Of a stretch of DNA of 64,000 nucleotides, positions 44,240-55,985 are shown in pieces. The DNA is from Phlebotomus papatasi (Eukaryota > Arthropoda > Insecta > Diptera > Psychodidae). The notes below the pieces were generated by a model. It saw only the letters and a program-made list of their open reading frames with translations, was not told the origin of the DNA and made no database searches. Each line of letters opens with the position of its first letter. Positions within the stretch are counted from its first letter, which is position 1. Location: contig NC_077223.1 in assembly GCF_024763615.1 (NCBI RefSeq), positions 100,006,627-100,070,626 on the forward strand, given 5' to 3'. The translations under genes and the position numbers were made by a program.

Positions 44240-45470
44240 GTTAAGAAAAATAGACCACGCCCCAAATAATATTTCCTAGAAAAAAATTTAAAGATTTATG
44301 AGACTTTCATTGCCCAGTAATATTATAAAACATTTAAGCAGCAGTCATCACATAGATAAGATTAAGGTAATTAAAAGCCTTGCACATGAAAAAATAGGCC
44401 ACGCCTTGTACAAAATGTCGCTACAAGAAGGATTAGCTTATAATGATTCTTTTTGTTATATGTTTTAATTAACGTACAAATGACCATTAGCACAAATTCT
44501 TTAAAAATTTTAATCATAGACAATACCGAAAGGCCATGTTATAATAGACCACGTCCTAAACAGACTGTACTTTGAACTAATTTAATCAGTCAGTGAACTT
44601 TTCATATACACAGTAGTTATTGCATTATTTAAAAATAGTAAATTAATTTAAAATGGTACTTGAATAGAATTACAAAAAAAATTAAATACGCCTTATACAA
44701 AATTAGTGAGTGATGTATCCTTAGATTATTAAATACTTGAAATATCTATGCAATTTATCATATAGAGTCTAATAAACACCTCATCGACAGGGAACCCCTA
44801 TTGACACTTTTGTCAAAATCTTGAAATTTATTTAATGTCTCTAATAAAATGTAAGTAATATGGCACTTTTTCATTAATCTACGTTTTTCGATAAGGACAA
44901 GGATTCAAATTTCATATTCCAAATAGTACAGAGTAGGGTATCAATAGGTGCTGACACGAGTTCTTAAAGTGTCAATAGGTGTTCCTTTCACCCTATTTTA
45001 ATTTTAGAAAGATCGGATAGCAATGCTTCCTGGTAATAGCTTCTATACACACTGGAGAAATTTATCTCCATAAAAGCAAATTGCCTATGCTTCTTTAATG
45101 TGTAGATATCATAAAGTAAACCACGCCTTTTTAAAAATGCGCTTTAATAAAAATTATAAAAACAGAGCACGTTTATCTTTTCTACTACTTGAACAAATTT
45201 AAAATTAGAATATTTTTCAAACTTTATCTGTTGTATCTGTTTATTTTGTTACAGATCTTTTGGAAGGCGTAGTTTACACATTATAAGTCAAATCACTAGC
45301 ATCTGTATTAAAAATTGAATTAAAAAGAATTATGGTAGTATTTCAAATATCAGATTTAAATCTGACAGAAAAATGTTAAGTTTAACTATAAGAAAAACCA
45401 GAAAATCATAACATTTAACAAATCTGAAGTTTTGTTAGTAACAGATTGAAAGTGGGCGTGGCTTAAAAGT
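44240..45470. repeat. Degenerate array with GACCACGCC motif
   Basis: Variants of ATAGACCACGCC occur near 44250, 44396, 44544 and 45118, and inverted near 45262 and 45452. They sit in otherwise AT-rich sequence about 120-150 bp apart at first. The motif stands out because GC-rich words are rare here. Confidence 0.45.
44789..44993. mobile_element. Inverted-repeat element, CTATTGACAC type
   Basis: GGGAACCCCTATTGACACTTTTG on the left and the inverse, AGTGTCAATAGGTGTTCC with CACCCTA, on the right bound about 205 bp inside the GACCACGCC array. TA follows the right end; the left flank is CA. Confidence 0.55.
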
Positions 45471-45578
45471 GATTGTCACCTAGATCATGTTAGACTCTAT
45501 TTTTATATAAATCATTTTAGTTGCTTAAATATTTAAGCTATCCTTTCAGTTTACTATATCATTCATTTAAGTGTATTA

Positions 45579-45790
45579 GGGAGAGGCGGGGCTATTTTGA
45601 GCAGTGGGGCTACATTGATATACGATTTTTTCGTATATTTCTAAAGGAAGTTGGGCCCTACAATTATTTTATTTAGTTCTGTCATTGTTTTGTGGAGCTA
45701 ATTGCATTACGTTAAAGCCAAGTTTCCTTTAAAAAATACGTGAAAATATCGCATACGTAGCCTCACAGCCCAAAACAGCCCCACTTCCCC
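45579..45790. mobile_element. GGGGGAGGTGGGGC MITE family, copy 2
   Basis: 212 bp, GGGAGAGGCGGGGCTATTTTGAG start and inverse end, TA on both sides (45577-45578, 45791-45792). Confidence 0.85.
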
Positions 45791-45792
45791 TA

Positions 45793-46293
45793 TTCAGTTT
45801 AAATATAAGTTAATTTTATTTAATTCCGTGTAAAGTTAAGAATGCTGTGTTGCTAAACTGGCTAGATTTTTTTTTAGACAACATGTATTAATATTACCCA
45901 TCACGATGAGTAATTCCGAATCACTTCACTGTTCTTCTGATTATAGAACTCAATCCTTTGAAATAAACACAATTTCCAAAAAAAAACATACAAAATCCAG
46001 TAAGGTATCAATATTTTCTGTACTCAGTAACATGTAAGCATATGTTCAACGGGTTGAGTTGCTTGATTGACTGAGTTTTCCTTTCAGATCAGGTATTACT
46101 TTTACCCATAAAGATGCGTTAGTTTAAACACTGCAAATTCCCCTTATCTTTCTTCTGAAAGTGATTGAACATACTTCTGTTCGCTCGGTATGAAATAACA
46201 AGAAATTTTGTGTTCGAGCACGGAGAACGACAATTATAACAAGTTATTTCCAACCCACAAATTTAACCCACATAGAGACAAGAAAAAATTCCT
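45793..46293. other. No gene seen
   Basis: Nothing recognised before the split tRNA-like sequence. Confidence 0.45.
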
Positions 46294-46315
46294 GCCTCTA
46301 CCCAGGCTTGAACCA

Positions 46316-46568
46316 CATTGAGAAAAAAAGGGGGTGCGATTAACTATTTTTCCTCATAACTTTAACACATTTTAGGTGTAAAAATATATCAACATTTTTT
46401 AATGTTAATTTTACACCATTTTAAGTGTAAAATTAACATGAAAAAGTGTAACTTTAACCCCAAATACTCCTAAAAAGCATAATATTAACACCGATTTCGG
46501 ATCAAAACTGCAGGGTAAAATAAACATTTCCGGAATGTTATTTTAACTTTTTCGGATTTTTCTCAGTG
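46316..46568 (-). mobile_element. CACTGAG MITE family, copy 7
   Basis: 253 bp, inverse orientation, inserted in the T-arm region of the tRNA-like sequence. CA on both sides may be the target duplication. Confidence 0.9.
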
Positions 46569-46587
46569 CAGGAGCCTTTCGTTATCT

Positions 46588-46843
46588 CACTGAGAGAAAT
46601 CCGAAAAAATTAAAATAACATTCCGGAAATGTTTATTTAATCCTGCAGTATTGATCCCAAATCGGTTTAAATATTATGCTTTCTAGGTGTATTAGAAGTT
46701 AAAGTTACCCTTTTTCATGTTAATTTTACCCTTAAAAAGGTGTAAAATTAACATTAAAAAAATGTTGATATATTTTTCCACCTAAAAAGTGTTAAAGTTA
46801 TGAGGAAAAAAGTTAATCGCACCCCCGATTTTTTTTCTCAGTG
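46588..46843 (+). mobile_element. CACTGAG MITE family, copy 8
   Basis: 256 bp, forward orientation, inserted at the anticodon loop of the tRNA-like sequence, only 19 bp from copy 7. TA on the right. Confidence 0.9.
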
Positions 46844-47015
46844 TAGGCGAATGCTCTACCAACTGAGCTATAGGGGCACTGACTCTAATTGTCTTTGCCA
46901 CTCATTTTAACCAATTGCCATGTGCACTTCAACTCGTTTTCGACTCACTATGAGTCTTGAGAAACGGTATCATGCGTACAATTGAAACAACAGCCCATGT
47001 TTTATCTTTCTTCTG

Positions 47016-47267
47016 CACTGAGAAAAAAAGAGGGTGCGATTAACTTTTTTTCCTGATAATTTTAACACTTTTTAGGTGTAAAAATATATTAACATTTTTT
47101 AATGTTAATTTTACACCTTTTTAGGGGTAAAATTAACATGAAAAGAGTAATTTTAACCCCTAATACACCTGGAAAGGGTAATATTTACACCGATTTAGGA
47201 TCAATACTGCATGGTAAAATTCACATTTCCGGAATGTTATTTAAACTTTTTCGGATTTCTCTCAATG
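47016..47267 (-). mobile_element. CACTGAG MITE family, copy 9
   Basis: 252 bp, inverse orientation, ends CACTGAG and CTCAATG. Third copy within one kilobase. Confidence 0.9.
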
Positions 47268-48955
47268 TGGGTACAAATTTCATTCCTTTGCTTTAAGATA
47301 TTTCCAATTTCGCTAAAACATAAAAAGTCAGAAATTTGTCAACATTCACTGAGTTCAATTTATTCAAGAATGAGAGAGAAATTTTCCTTCAATAGAGCAT
47401 GTCAAATTTTTCGTAAATTTAATTTATTATCTCTTTCTATCATTCTGCATCCAATTTCGCATTTATTGGAGTGTCATTGAGACGGGGATTTGCTGAAAGT
47501 GATTTGAGTATGGTGGAAATAGAAGAATTTGATGTTTATCGCATGGTATCAGAATTAATCCCACCCACCCATTGTTCGGCACTTCTTTGCAATCAACACC
47601 AGACACTACTCTCCTTATGCGCAGAAAATTATTTAAACACATCCTAATGCTTCAATGGGAGTCTTTTTTCCCTCCTCCAGGGGTTAATTCAACCATCGTT
47701 GGCACAGACTGCTGTAAATGTGTCCGTCGCAAATAATAATAATTATTAATAAACATCAGCAACACAAGTTATTACACACTGGAAAAATTAATACGACACC
47801 CCCGAGAGCAGCAACAAAGGGATGTTCTCTTTTGGCCAAAAATTGAATTGACAAAGGGGTGTGCAAATGCACTTCTTGACTGACAGACACCAATTGCTGT
47901 TACTCAGAGAAATTTCAGGGAATTATCACTAAAGATTTTATTGGAAAGCGGATTTTCTCCATAGAGTCCATCAGTAAAATTAATTCTTCAGTCACATGAA
48001 AAATTGTGAAGGGGGTTGGTGAGGAGAAAAAAAATTCAAATGCATTTAATTCAATCACAAACTGCCTCTCACATAATCCACAGCTAAAACCATCAAAATT
48101 CCCCACAACAAATTCCAATTAGTTAATAAAAATTGGATGAGCAAGAAAAATCTTCCTTTTTCATACCATCAACCCATCACAATTTTCTGTTTGGTGAATT
48201 TTTTTTTTGTGTGCTACTCCATCCTGAGCTGGGGTGTTAAAATTTACTCTATATATTCCCGACACTTTTATGTGAAAATACCCGTCTCCAAAAGCCAAAA
48301 AAAAAAGTTATAACATGGTGAAGAGTGAAATAATACAACCCCCTGAATAACTGGGAAAAAAAATCTAAATAAAATCGCGATGAAATAATACAACGGAATC
48401 CTCCATTCGTTATTTTCCATCCCATAAGGGGAGAATGGTGGTTCAATGGAAAAATATATTTTCGGTGTTATCATGGTGAAAACACGCCAAAAACAAATAC
48501 ATTTACAAGTTCTCTCGCCCTTATCACGCTCACTGGGTGGTGACTTGTTCATTGGGTAGTTGGTGAGAGGACCAGGAAAAATAACCCCCATCGCAGGGCT
48601 ACGTGCAGAGTATCCAAAATACACTGTCGACCATCTACACCCCCATTTTTCCTGCCTCTTTTATTATATCGTGGGTGAATTGTATCGCAGCCACAAAACG
48701 TAAGCCCTTATTAATATTCCAAGGGAGTGAAATGCGATTGCAACACTCCTCGTTCTCCTTCACCCCCAAACCAAGGGGTTAAGAAGCTGTGAAAATAACT
48801 GTATACTGTTTCACAATTCAACCAACGACTAACCGTTATATTCGATAAAAGTCAATTTGGAAGATTTTAGTACAGTTGTTCTAAACTTATTACGAAGGCC
48901 AACAAGACAATGTTAGATATAATTTTTACAATTGAACTATCAAAAAACTTATGGG
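47268..48955. other. Unique stretch, no gene recognised
   Basis: Rather complex sequence with CCACCC-type words near 47570 and 48640. Open frames (47915-48118, 48249-48624, minus) have no domain. Could hold regulatory DNA; nothing can be named. Confidence 0.4.
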
Positions 48956-48957
48956 TA

Positions 48958-49623
48958 CTCTGAAAAAAATATCTCATAAATAATCTCGTAAAAAATTTGT
49001 AAAATAAGTCAATTTATATGGAAAAGTAACAAGATGCTTGGCTACCCCTGTCGCCATAGGGATTCTCGTAAAATCTTTTTATTTTCAACATGATTTCCTG
49101 TTAAAACCGAATCCACCAAAATTAATTAACAAAATTCTTGTAAAAGTTTTCTCAAAATCTGGTTTTCATGGGAATTTCTCAAGAGATGGCGTTGCAAAAT
49201 ATATCGTTTTCTCTTTCATTTTTATCCCTCTCTCTCAAAATGGTCTTGGAATATTTTCTGTCAAATTGTTTATCAATTTGGTGGATATAATAATCACGAT
49301 TTTCATACTTTGCGTTATATATAGCAATTATACGCCGGTATGCTGTCTACAGGAAATGGTTAAATAGGACTTTAGAGACCAGTTCCGACTACAAAATCTT
49401 CATTTTTTGGTGAATAAAAAAAAGAATACTGACAAAAATTTTACAAGATTTTGTATATTATTAGTAAAAAATGTGCAGTATCCGGTATCAACAAGATATC
49501 TTGTTGAAAATGAAAAGATTTTTCAAAAATCCCTATGGAGACAGGGGTAGCCAAACATCTCGTTACTTTTCTATATGGGGCAACGAGATTTTACAAAACT
49601 TTTACGAGCGATTTTTATCAGAG
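48958..49623. mobile_element. Large foldback element, CTCTGA ends
   Basis: Starts CTCTGAAAAAAAT and ends ATTTTTATCAGAG with TA at 48956-48957 and 49624-49625. Arms extend over 120 bp and include GGCTACCCCTGTC and its inverse. 666 bp; the 109-codon frame inside (49038-49367) is not a recognisable protein. It abuts the next MITE and shares its TA. Confidence 0.75.
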
Positions 49624-49625
49624 TA

Positions 49626-50052
49626 GGGTAAGTGTGTCAAATTCCGGCCAGCTTGCAATTCCGGCCACCTTTTTCGTTCCTCGAATATTTATAAATTTTT
49701 AGTTTTTACATACTCCAGAGATTATACAATGCAAAAGAATAACAAAAAATGTAGCTTCGACAAACGAGATGACGTGAAAAAGATATTGGAAGAATTCCCG
49801 AAGGACAAGCAACTATGAGAATGAAGGTGTCCGAAATAGGGCACCAAAGCTATGTCTACATTTTTATTCATTTTAAAATGTATTAAGAATGATTTAAAAG
49901 TAAATAAAGGCGATAAACTGTCTACAAGGTTCTATGCAACACTCCTTAAGTTAACGGAATGAAAAAAATCAATTTCTATTAAAGATATTACATTTCAAAC
50001 TTGAGATTTTGGCGCTTGCATGCAATTATACCGAAATTTGGCACACTTACCC
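49626..50052 (-). mobile_element. GGGTAAGTGTG MITE family, copy 4
   Basis: 427 bp, inverse orientation relative to copies 1-3, TA at 49624-49625 and 50053-50054. Confidence 0.9.
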
Positions 50053-50054
50053 TA

Positions 50055-50265
50055 TATAATAACATTTTTTATAAGTCTTAAAAATTCACCAATAATGCCT
50101 TAGTGCAAGAAAAATAAATAATTATTAAATAAAGCAATGATAGAAAGGGAAAAACAGTAATGGAGATACGAAAACAATAGCTTTTCAAAAAACCCTTTAA
50201 GGCCTTAAATTAAATCAATCGAGAGAAATCTTTAAAAAAAATACTTTGCTATTGTTAACAATCTA
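50055..50265. other. No gene seen
   Basis: AT-rich. Confidence 0.45.
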
Positions 50266-50444
50266 GAAGAAAGTGGGGCAACTTTGAAAGTGGAGTACAT
50301 TTGAAATTGGGATGTTTTCACTTATTTTTAAATAAAATTGAGTCTTATCATGATATTGCGAAGCTAAATTACATTTTGATAATGGCTTAATTCCACTTAA
50401 ACATAGAAGAAAAATTCGAATTTCAACGGTGCCCCACTTCCCCC
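50266..50444. mobile_element. Decayed GTGGGGC MITE
   Basis: AGTGGGGCAACTTTGAAAG on the left and GTGCCCCACTTCCCCC on the right are the worn ends of a GGGG-type element, about 179 bp. Confidence 0.5.
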
Positions 50445-50559
50445 TGAATAAGTTTAAGTACAATTTTAGACTGCAGCATATTAGTCAGTATTTTGGTAAA
50501 AATAAAAATAATAAGTAAATTTAGGAAATTAAATTAAGTAAGTTAGGAAAGTAAATTAA

Positions 50560-50720
50560 GGAAAAATTAGGAAGTTACGTACTATTTTTACATTTTAATT
50601 ACCAAAATGGATTTTTTACTTACCAAATTTTTCTAATTTACTTACCAATTTTAACTTTTGACAAAACAAATTTACCAATTTACTCACCAAGTTTACTTAT
50701 TTACTTACCAAAAATGTTTT
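50560..50720 (+). repeat. TTTACTTACCAA tandem-like repeat
   Basis: At least six variants of TTTACTTACCAA follow each other in this stretch. Low complexity; no ORF. Confidence 0.55.
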
Positions 50721-51862
50721 ACCAATAACTTGACAATCCAATTTCATTTTAAGAAAACAAAAACTACTCGTTTTTCTGTCCCTGTCCAAAAAAAACTAAA
50801 AAATAAAAAGCATTGTGAATTTAATGTATTTTTTTTTATTTTTTGTATGATTGGTCCATTGGTTTTCCGAACCAAAAAAAAATTGTTTAAAATTAATAAA
50901 AGCTACTAATAAAATCTTACTTGCAATTGCAATAAAAGTTTCGTGAAATATTTTATCAAACTTCAAAAATGTTTCTTAATCAAAATTAAACAGTTTTACA
51001 ATTTTTAAATATTATTTTACATGAATTAGCACTCCGGGTATTAAATTTAGAGAATAAAGCTTTGAAAAAATATTAAAAGAGGAAAATAAATAAATATTTT
51101 ATTGAAATTCTAATTTTAAGTTATAACCCAATATAAAGTAAGATCTAAACTAATTTTTTAAAGGAAATAAATCTGTTGTAAGACCCTTTAATACAAATTT
51201 ATAGTTTTTGAAGACCAACTTGCAAGTTGCATTACACTGATGAGAACGAAATTTGTTTAATTGCTTTATATATTACTTGACATATCTATCTCTTATAACA
51301 TGTTAATACAGTTATTGAATGCCCTGAATTTTGGTGTCTTAAAATTGTTCCAAGAGAATAAGCAATTTTTTTTAGTAACGTGATTTTATGTTTTTGATAT
51401 TATACTCATTTGAGTACTAAACTTACATGTAGAATATTCTAAAATTATTTAATTACTCTAGATTCGGGTAACTTTATCCCTTTGCTAATTGTAAGCTTTT
51501 CTCCAATTCTAGTACTAACGGATGGTCTTCTATGATTCATTTTACAATATCCGATCGGATCTGTTAAGTGCTGGAATTCGAGAGAAACTTACGAACAGTA
51601 AGGGGGCAAAGTCATGCCCGGAGGGTAAATTCACCCGCATTTACGTTACCCAAAAATCACTAGCAAAGTATCTCTTATTTCAAATCGTCACAGTTAAAAG
51701 CCTTGTACTTTTATGCTTTAAAATTGATCAAACTACAAATAAATTAAAAGAGGTACTAAATTTAGTACAGACATGTAGAAATATTTTGGAACGAAACTTA
51801 AATTAGTTCACATGGTTCACAAATGCAAATTTCGAAATTTTTGGTTTTTAAAATATTATGCC
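50721..51862. other. AT-rich, no gene recognised
   Basis: A 94-codon plus-strand frame (51522-51806) is open and covers a slightly GC-richer patch (GGGGGCAAAGTCATGCCCGG, 51602-51621), but I recognise no domain. Confidence 0.35.
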
Positions 51863-52657
51863 GGCTTCAGATCTAAGGTTTAGCCAGGTTCCCGATGATC
51901 TCGAAATTCAAAGTACCAACCAAGTTTATTGATTTTTAAAAAGGATTTTTAATGGATGGCTTGCCCATATTTTCCAATCTTAAGTGATAATTTTACAAAA
52001 CATCTTGATTGATAAGAAATTAGAGAAGATAAGCCATAAGGGAGACTGGGGCAAATTTTGTCAAAACGAAAATTTCAATATTCACTATTTTCTAAAATAA
52101 AAGAGACTGAGGCTCGAAATTTTTATTATAGATAGCCTTCATGAACCTTCTCAAACTTACAAAGTTTCAAGGGATTCGAGGAAGGATTATGTAAAATAAA
52201 AAATAATGAAATTTTGAGCCCTATTTTTGGAATATTTGGCTTACAGAAAATATCAATACTGATTAGCTTAATTTAAGCACATTTCTCGTTAAGATAGAGA
52301 CAAATTATCTTTGACAAAGTTGTAGAGGAATCAATTTCTTATAAAAATATGTCTATTTGATATTTTTTACGTTTGCGAGAGTGAAACGTCACAAATTATC
52401 CGAAGACTGACAAAATTTGCCCCAGTAATTTTGAGAATCTCCATAAAATCGACTTTTAAAAAATGATTCGAAAATCACTTTTCTTTCGAAATAGAGGAAA
52501 ATAGTCTTCTGCAATGTTGTAAAGCAGTAAATTTCCTATAAGAATATGCACAATATAAAACGTTTAAGTTTTCTCAGAGCTCGTAAAAGAATTAAATAAT
52601 GCGTTTTGACAAGTTTTGCCCCAGTCTCCCTTATGGCTAAGCCTTAGGTCTGAAGCC
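51863..52657. mobile_element. CTTCAGA...TTTAGCC inverted-repeat element, interrupted copy
   Basis: Arms GGCTTCAGATCTAAGG and CCTTAGGTCTGAAGCC bound the unit. At CCATA/TATGGC it is split by the 593-bp GGGAGACTGGGGC element. The copy at 10452-10658 shows the unsplit site. Confidence 0.75.
52039..52631. mobile_element. GGGAGACTGGGGC element, compact copy, nested
   Basis: 593 bp, AGGGAGACTGGGGCAAA ... TTTGCCCCAGTCTCCCT, TA at 52037-52038 and 52632-52633. An internal GACAAAATTTGCCCCAG near 52409-52425 repeats the terminal motif. The paralogous empty site confirms a TA target duplication. Confidence 0.85.
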
Positions 52658-52670
52658 TGTATTAGATGTA

Positions 52671-52881
52671 GGGCAAAGTACTCTCCCTTCAAGCGCTCGT
52701 ACCTTCGGATAATGTGATTTTTTTCTATTTTTCCTAAGAGACTTACACATTTTTACTAAATATTTGTTAGCTTATTATCAATTTATTGATATGTGATAAA
52801 TTTGTGTAAATCTCTTAGGAAAAATAAGAGAAACTCACTTCATTCGAAGGCATGAACCTTCGAAGGCAGAGTACTTTCCCC
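52671..52881 (+). mobile_element. GGGGAAAGTACTCTCC MITE family, copy 3
   Basis: 211 bp, GGGCAAAGTACTCTCCC start and inverse end, TA both sides, outer TTAGA shared on both flanks. It lies 13 bp after the previous nested pair. Confidence 0.85.
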
Positions 52882-52883
52882 TA

Positions 52884-54695
52884 TTAGAAATTTAATGGAT
52901 CATCTGTGTCACGAAGTAATGAGTGATTTTGTTTATTAGACAACGAATGTGTTAAACTAAGTGGAAGTATTATTTCCTTTACCTTTAGATCTATTTATAT
53001 TAAAAAAATTTTAAGGATTAAAAATGTAGAAATGCCAATGAAAAATCCTTTTAGATTAAACCGATAGGTAATTCCAGTGAATATGGATGTCTTCCTAAAT
53101 ATAGTGAATGCCTCTTAAATATAGTTAATATACCCTGGCGTTTGCCCGGTTTACCCTATCAAAAATCAAATTCCACCTCCTAATAGACCTAGAAATTTTT
53201 TTCAATTGTTTGCCTTTTGAAATCTGCAACACCATTTGAACCCTCGTAAGACACCTTCTTCCACTTCATCCACTCTGAAATATCAATTAATACAGCCACT
53301 TGAGAAGCCCCTTGATCCACAATCCACCCACAAATCGCCTGAATCCTGCAGAGTGGTACGATATTACATTTAATTTGGTATCCACTTCAAATGGAAGTCT
53401 ATTGAGGGGAAATTTGGTGAAATTTTCTCATGTTATTTGTGGAGGAGATTCTTTGGTTATATACTTTCATATCGAAATATCCTGTGAACACCGTTCTCTA
53501 ACCAGAAATTTTGCCCATTACTTCAGTACTTTTGGTGGGGTGTTATTTGTGTCACAAGGATATTTTCACTGTCTTCCCCAATAGCTTACATTATTATTCT
53601 CAATATATATTTTGTATCACACCATCCACTCAAGACTAGCCCTCAACCCTGGGCTTTTTTGCCATCCTGTCCTTTGTCAGAAGGGAGGAGAGAGACATAC
53701 AGTATACAATTTGAAACCCTTGTGTATTGTGTAAACAACATCACCCCGAGTAATAAAATACAGAATAAGTTAATCCAAGGCTCAAAGCCACTCAATATCG
53801 GAGGAATACCGTTTTGGGGGGTGAAGTAAACTGGGGAAGGATGGGTATGTGGTAAGTAAATGCATATATCAATGGATGTTTTAGTGGAGTGGAAGACTCA
53901 AATAAGCTTTCCACATAGATACACCATATCCTGGTAGTTGCTCCTTTTTCCACGAATGGCAAAATGAGTGCGACAGAGAGAAACCCTTATTGGATCCTTT
54001 ATTTTCAATGACGATATTATAGCGCTTCGTCACTTGTGGGAGGATTGAATAAAAAGCCATTAAGTGTTTGTGTGATGTCGATTTGATCCACTTCAATCTC
54101 CCCACAGTCACTCTTCTAACCAATCCCTCCCCTAAAAAGCCGCCCTCGGCATCCCATTCATCTCATCGAGTAACTTTCACCAAGCCTCTCTTTTACCTCT
54201 GAGAGAGAGAAAAAAGCATCAACTAATGAAAATGAATTTCCCAGCACTTTACTATTTTTTACACGACACATGAACACTTTAATTACACGAAAACTACACT
54301 TTCCCGACACGACTTTGTATGCAAATTTATGAGTAAGCCTTCCAAAGGAATTGTACCCCATAAACATTTTATTAGCAAATTAGAAAGTTATGACATATTC
54401 AAATGAACGATATTTATTTAAATATTTATGCAAAATCTCTAAACTAATTATAGAAAAAAAATAAAAATTTAGAAAAGCTTCCGGAAATTTACCGCGAGAA
54501 ACTATAAAAAGAAATTTAAAAACAGATTAAAAAAAACAGTTTCTAGGGGCTATGCTAGGGAGAAAACAGCGTGATCACGCGAGAAAAGTTTGCTATTGTC
54601 ATTGATTTTCCGGTAACTTATAAGTTTTCAGCTCGAAGGGCAAATATTATTTCTGCTAAACCAAATTGAAATTGAAATAATCAGAATCTCAATGC
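52884..54695. other. 1.8 kb unique, no gene recognised
   Basis: Sequence is more complex and less AT-rich than average. Short frames at 53300-53584 (+) and 53881-54123 (-) have no domain and no convincing splice partners. Confidence 0.4.
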
Positions 54696-54698
54696 TTA

Positions 54699-54941
54699 TG
54701 ACGCTGGCACACCTTTTAAATTGAGTGAAATTTAATCGATTGAAATTTTACCCCTCACTCTTTCAAACTGAAATCAGATATAGTTGTCTCTTTCAGCCAA
54801 ATGAAATTTAAAATTGAAATTTCAATTTCAATTTCCATTTGAAAGAAAAGAGACAGCTATATCTGACTTCAGTTTGAAAGAGTAAGAAGTAAAATTTCAA
54901 TCGATTGAATTTCACTCAATTGAAAAGGTGTGCCAGCGCCA
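54699..54941. mobile_element. PIF/Harbinger-like foldback MITE, copy A
   Basis: 243 bp, almost entirely palindromic, with arms of about 115 bp meeting at AATTGAAATTTCAATT. Ends TGACGCTGGCACACC and GGTGTGCCAGCGCCA; TTA duplications at 54696-54698 and 54942-54944. Three-base TWA duplications are the PIF/Harbinger mark. Confidence 0.8.
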
Positions 54942-54944
54942 TTA

Positions 54945-55136
54945 AACTTTTCTCTTATTTTTAACTAATAAATATTTATAAAAAAATTAAATGATCAATC
55001 TTAAGTATTTAAGGTTAATTGAAAGATGAGTTACTTTGCGAATTTTTATTAATTGAAAATAAAATATATTAGAATAAATAACTTAGTTCATTAACATTAC
55101 GAACAAACTGTCGTCTTATTAAAATTACTTAAGTAC
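54945..55136. other. Spacer between two foldback MITEs
   Basis: AT-rich, no feature. Confidence 0.5.
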
Positions 55137-55139
55137 TAA

Positions 55140-55382
55140 TGGCGCTGGCACGCCTTTTCAATTGAGTGAAATTCAATTGATTGAAATTTTACCTCTCACT
55201 CTTTAAAAACTGAAATCAGATATAGTTGTCTCTGGCTGCCAAATGAAATTTGAAATTGAAATTTCAATTTCAAATTTCATTTAGCAGACAGAGACAACTA
55301 TATCTAATTTCAGTTTGAAAGAGTGAGAGGTAAAATTTCAATAGATTGAATTTCACTCAATTGAAAAGGTGTGCCAGCGCCA
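55140..55382. mobile_element. PIF/Harbinger-like foldback MITE, copy B
   Basis: Also exactly 243 bp, TGGCGCTGGCACGCC start and GGTGTGCCAGCGCCA end, TAA duplications at 55137-55139 and 55383-55385. Close relative of copy A, 195 bp away. Confidence 0.85.
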
Positions 55383-55623
55383 TAAGTAACTAAACTTACG
55401 TAAATTTTAAATAATTTCTACTTTAGCCTGATGATAAAAATTTTATTGACTAATTTAATGTATTTATGATAAAGAATGTGTCCAAAGCTGACGTTAATAT
55501 TACGAAGTTTTTACTCCAAAAACTTACGACATTTTCGTAGTAATTTCTTTGACATAAAAACGTCAGTGTTTTTATTAGTATTTCAGTAAATTACCCAAAA
55601 AAAAATCAAACTTCACAAATATA

Positions 55624-55838
55624 GGGGAAAGCGCACTACCTTCGGAGAGTTTAAGTTTCGAATAGATTATTTTTTTCTATATTACTAATGGATTTAACCC
55701 ATGGTTTTTTCAAAAAATTGAAGCACAATACTAGCTATTAAAATATAATATTAGAATGCGTGAAATTCATTAAAAACATGTTGACAAAACAAATAACTTT
55801 TCGAAGCTTGAGCCATCGGAAAATAGCGCGCCTTCCCC
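55624..55838. mobile_element. TA-flanked MITE, CCTTCGGAGAG type
   Basis: 215 bp; GGGGAAAGCGCACTACCTTC start and an inverse end with AGCTTGAGCCATCGGAAAATAG-like bases. Related to 2747-2958 and more distantly to the GGGGAAAGTACTC family. Confidence 0.75.
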
Positions 55839-55985
55839 TATAGATAACTAAAAACAAAATAAAAAGTTTTATTAAAGCTTAAAATAAGTGAAATATTCCA
55901 AAAAAAAAAACATACTTATTCATCTCTGAGATGATTAGAAATGCTTTCTGATCAATTTTATTTTGTTTATTGATTCTATATACTA

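Larger units (their letters stand above)
46294..46877 (-). pseudogene. tRNA-like sequence split by two MITEs
   Basis: Three pieces on the minus strand make one tRNA-like molecule of about 72 bases when the two MITEs are ignored. The first, 46846-46877, holds the acceptor start GCCCCTA and the A-box arm AGCTCAGTTGGTAGAGC. The second, 46569-46587, holds the second half of the anticodon arm and the variable region. The third, 46294-46314, holds the B-box GGTTCAAGCC and the acceptor end TAGAGGC. Six of seven acceptor pairs form. The AGGAATTTTT tail shared with the SINE at 8561 follows. Hence a SINE head or tRNA pseudogene that took two insertions. Confidence 0.65.

Noticed and set aside
49038..49367. 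109-codon hydrophobic frame as a membrane protein
   Set aside because: Lies within a non-coding foldback element; hydrophobicity follows from T-rich sequence.
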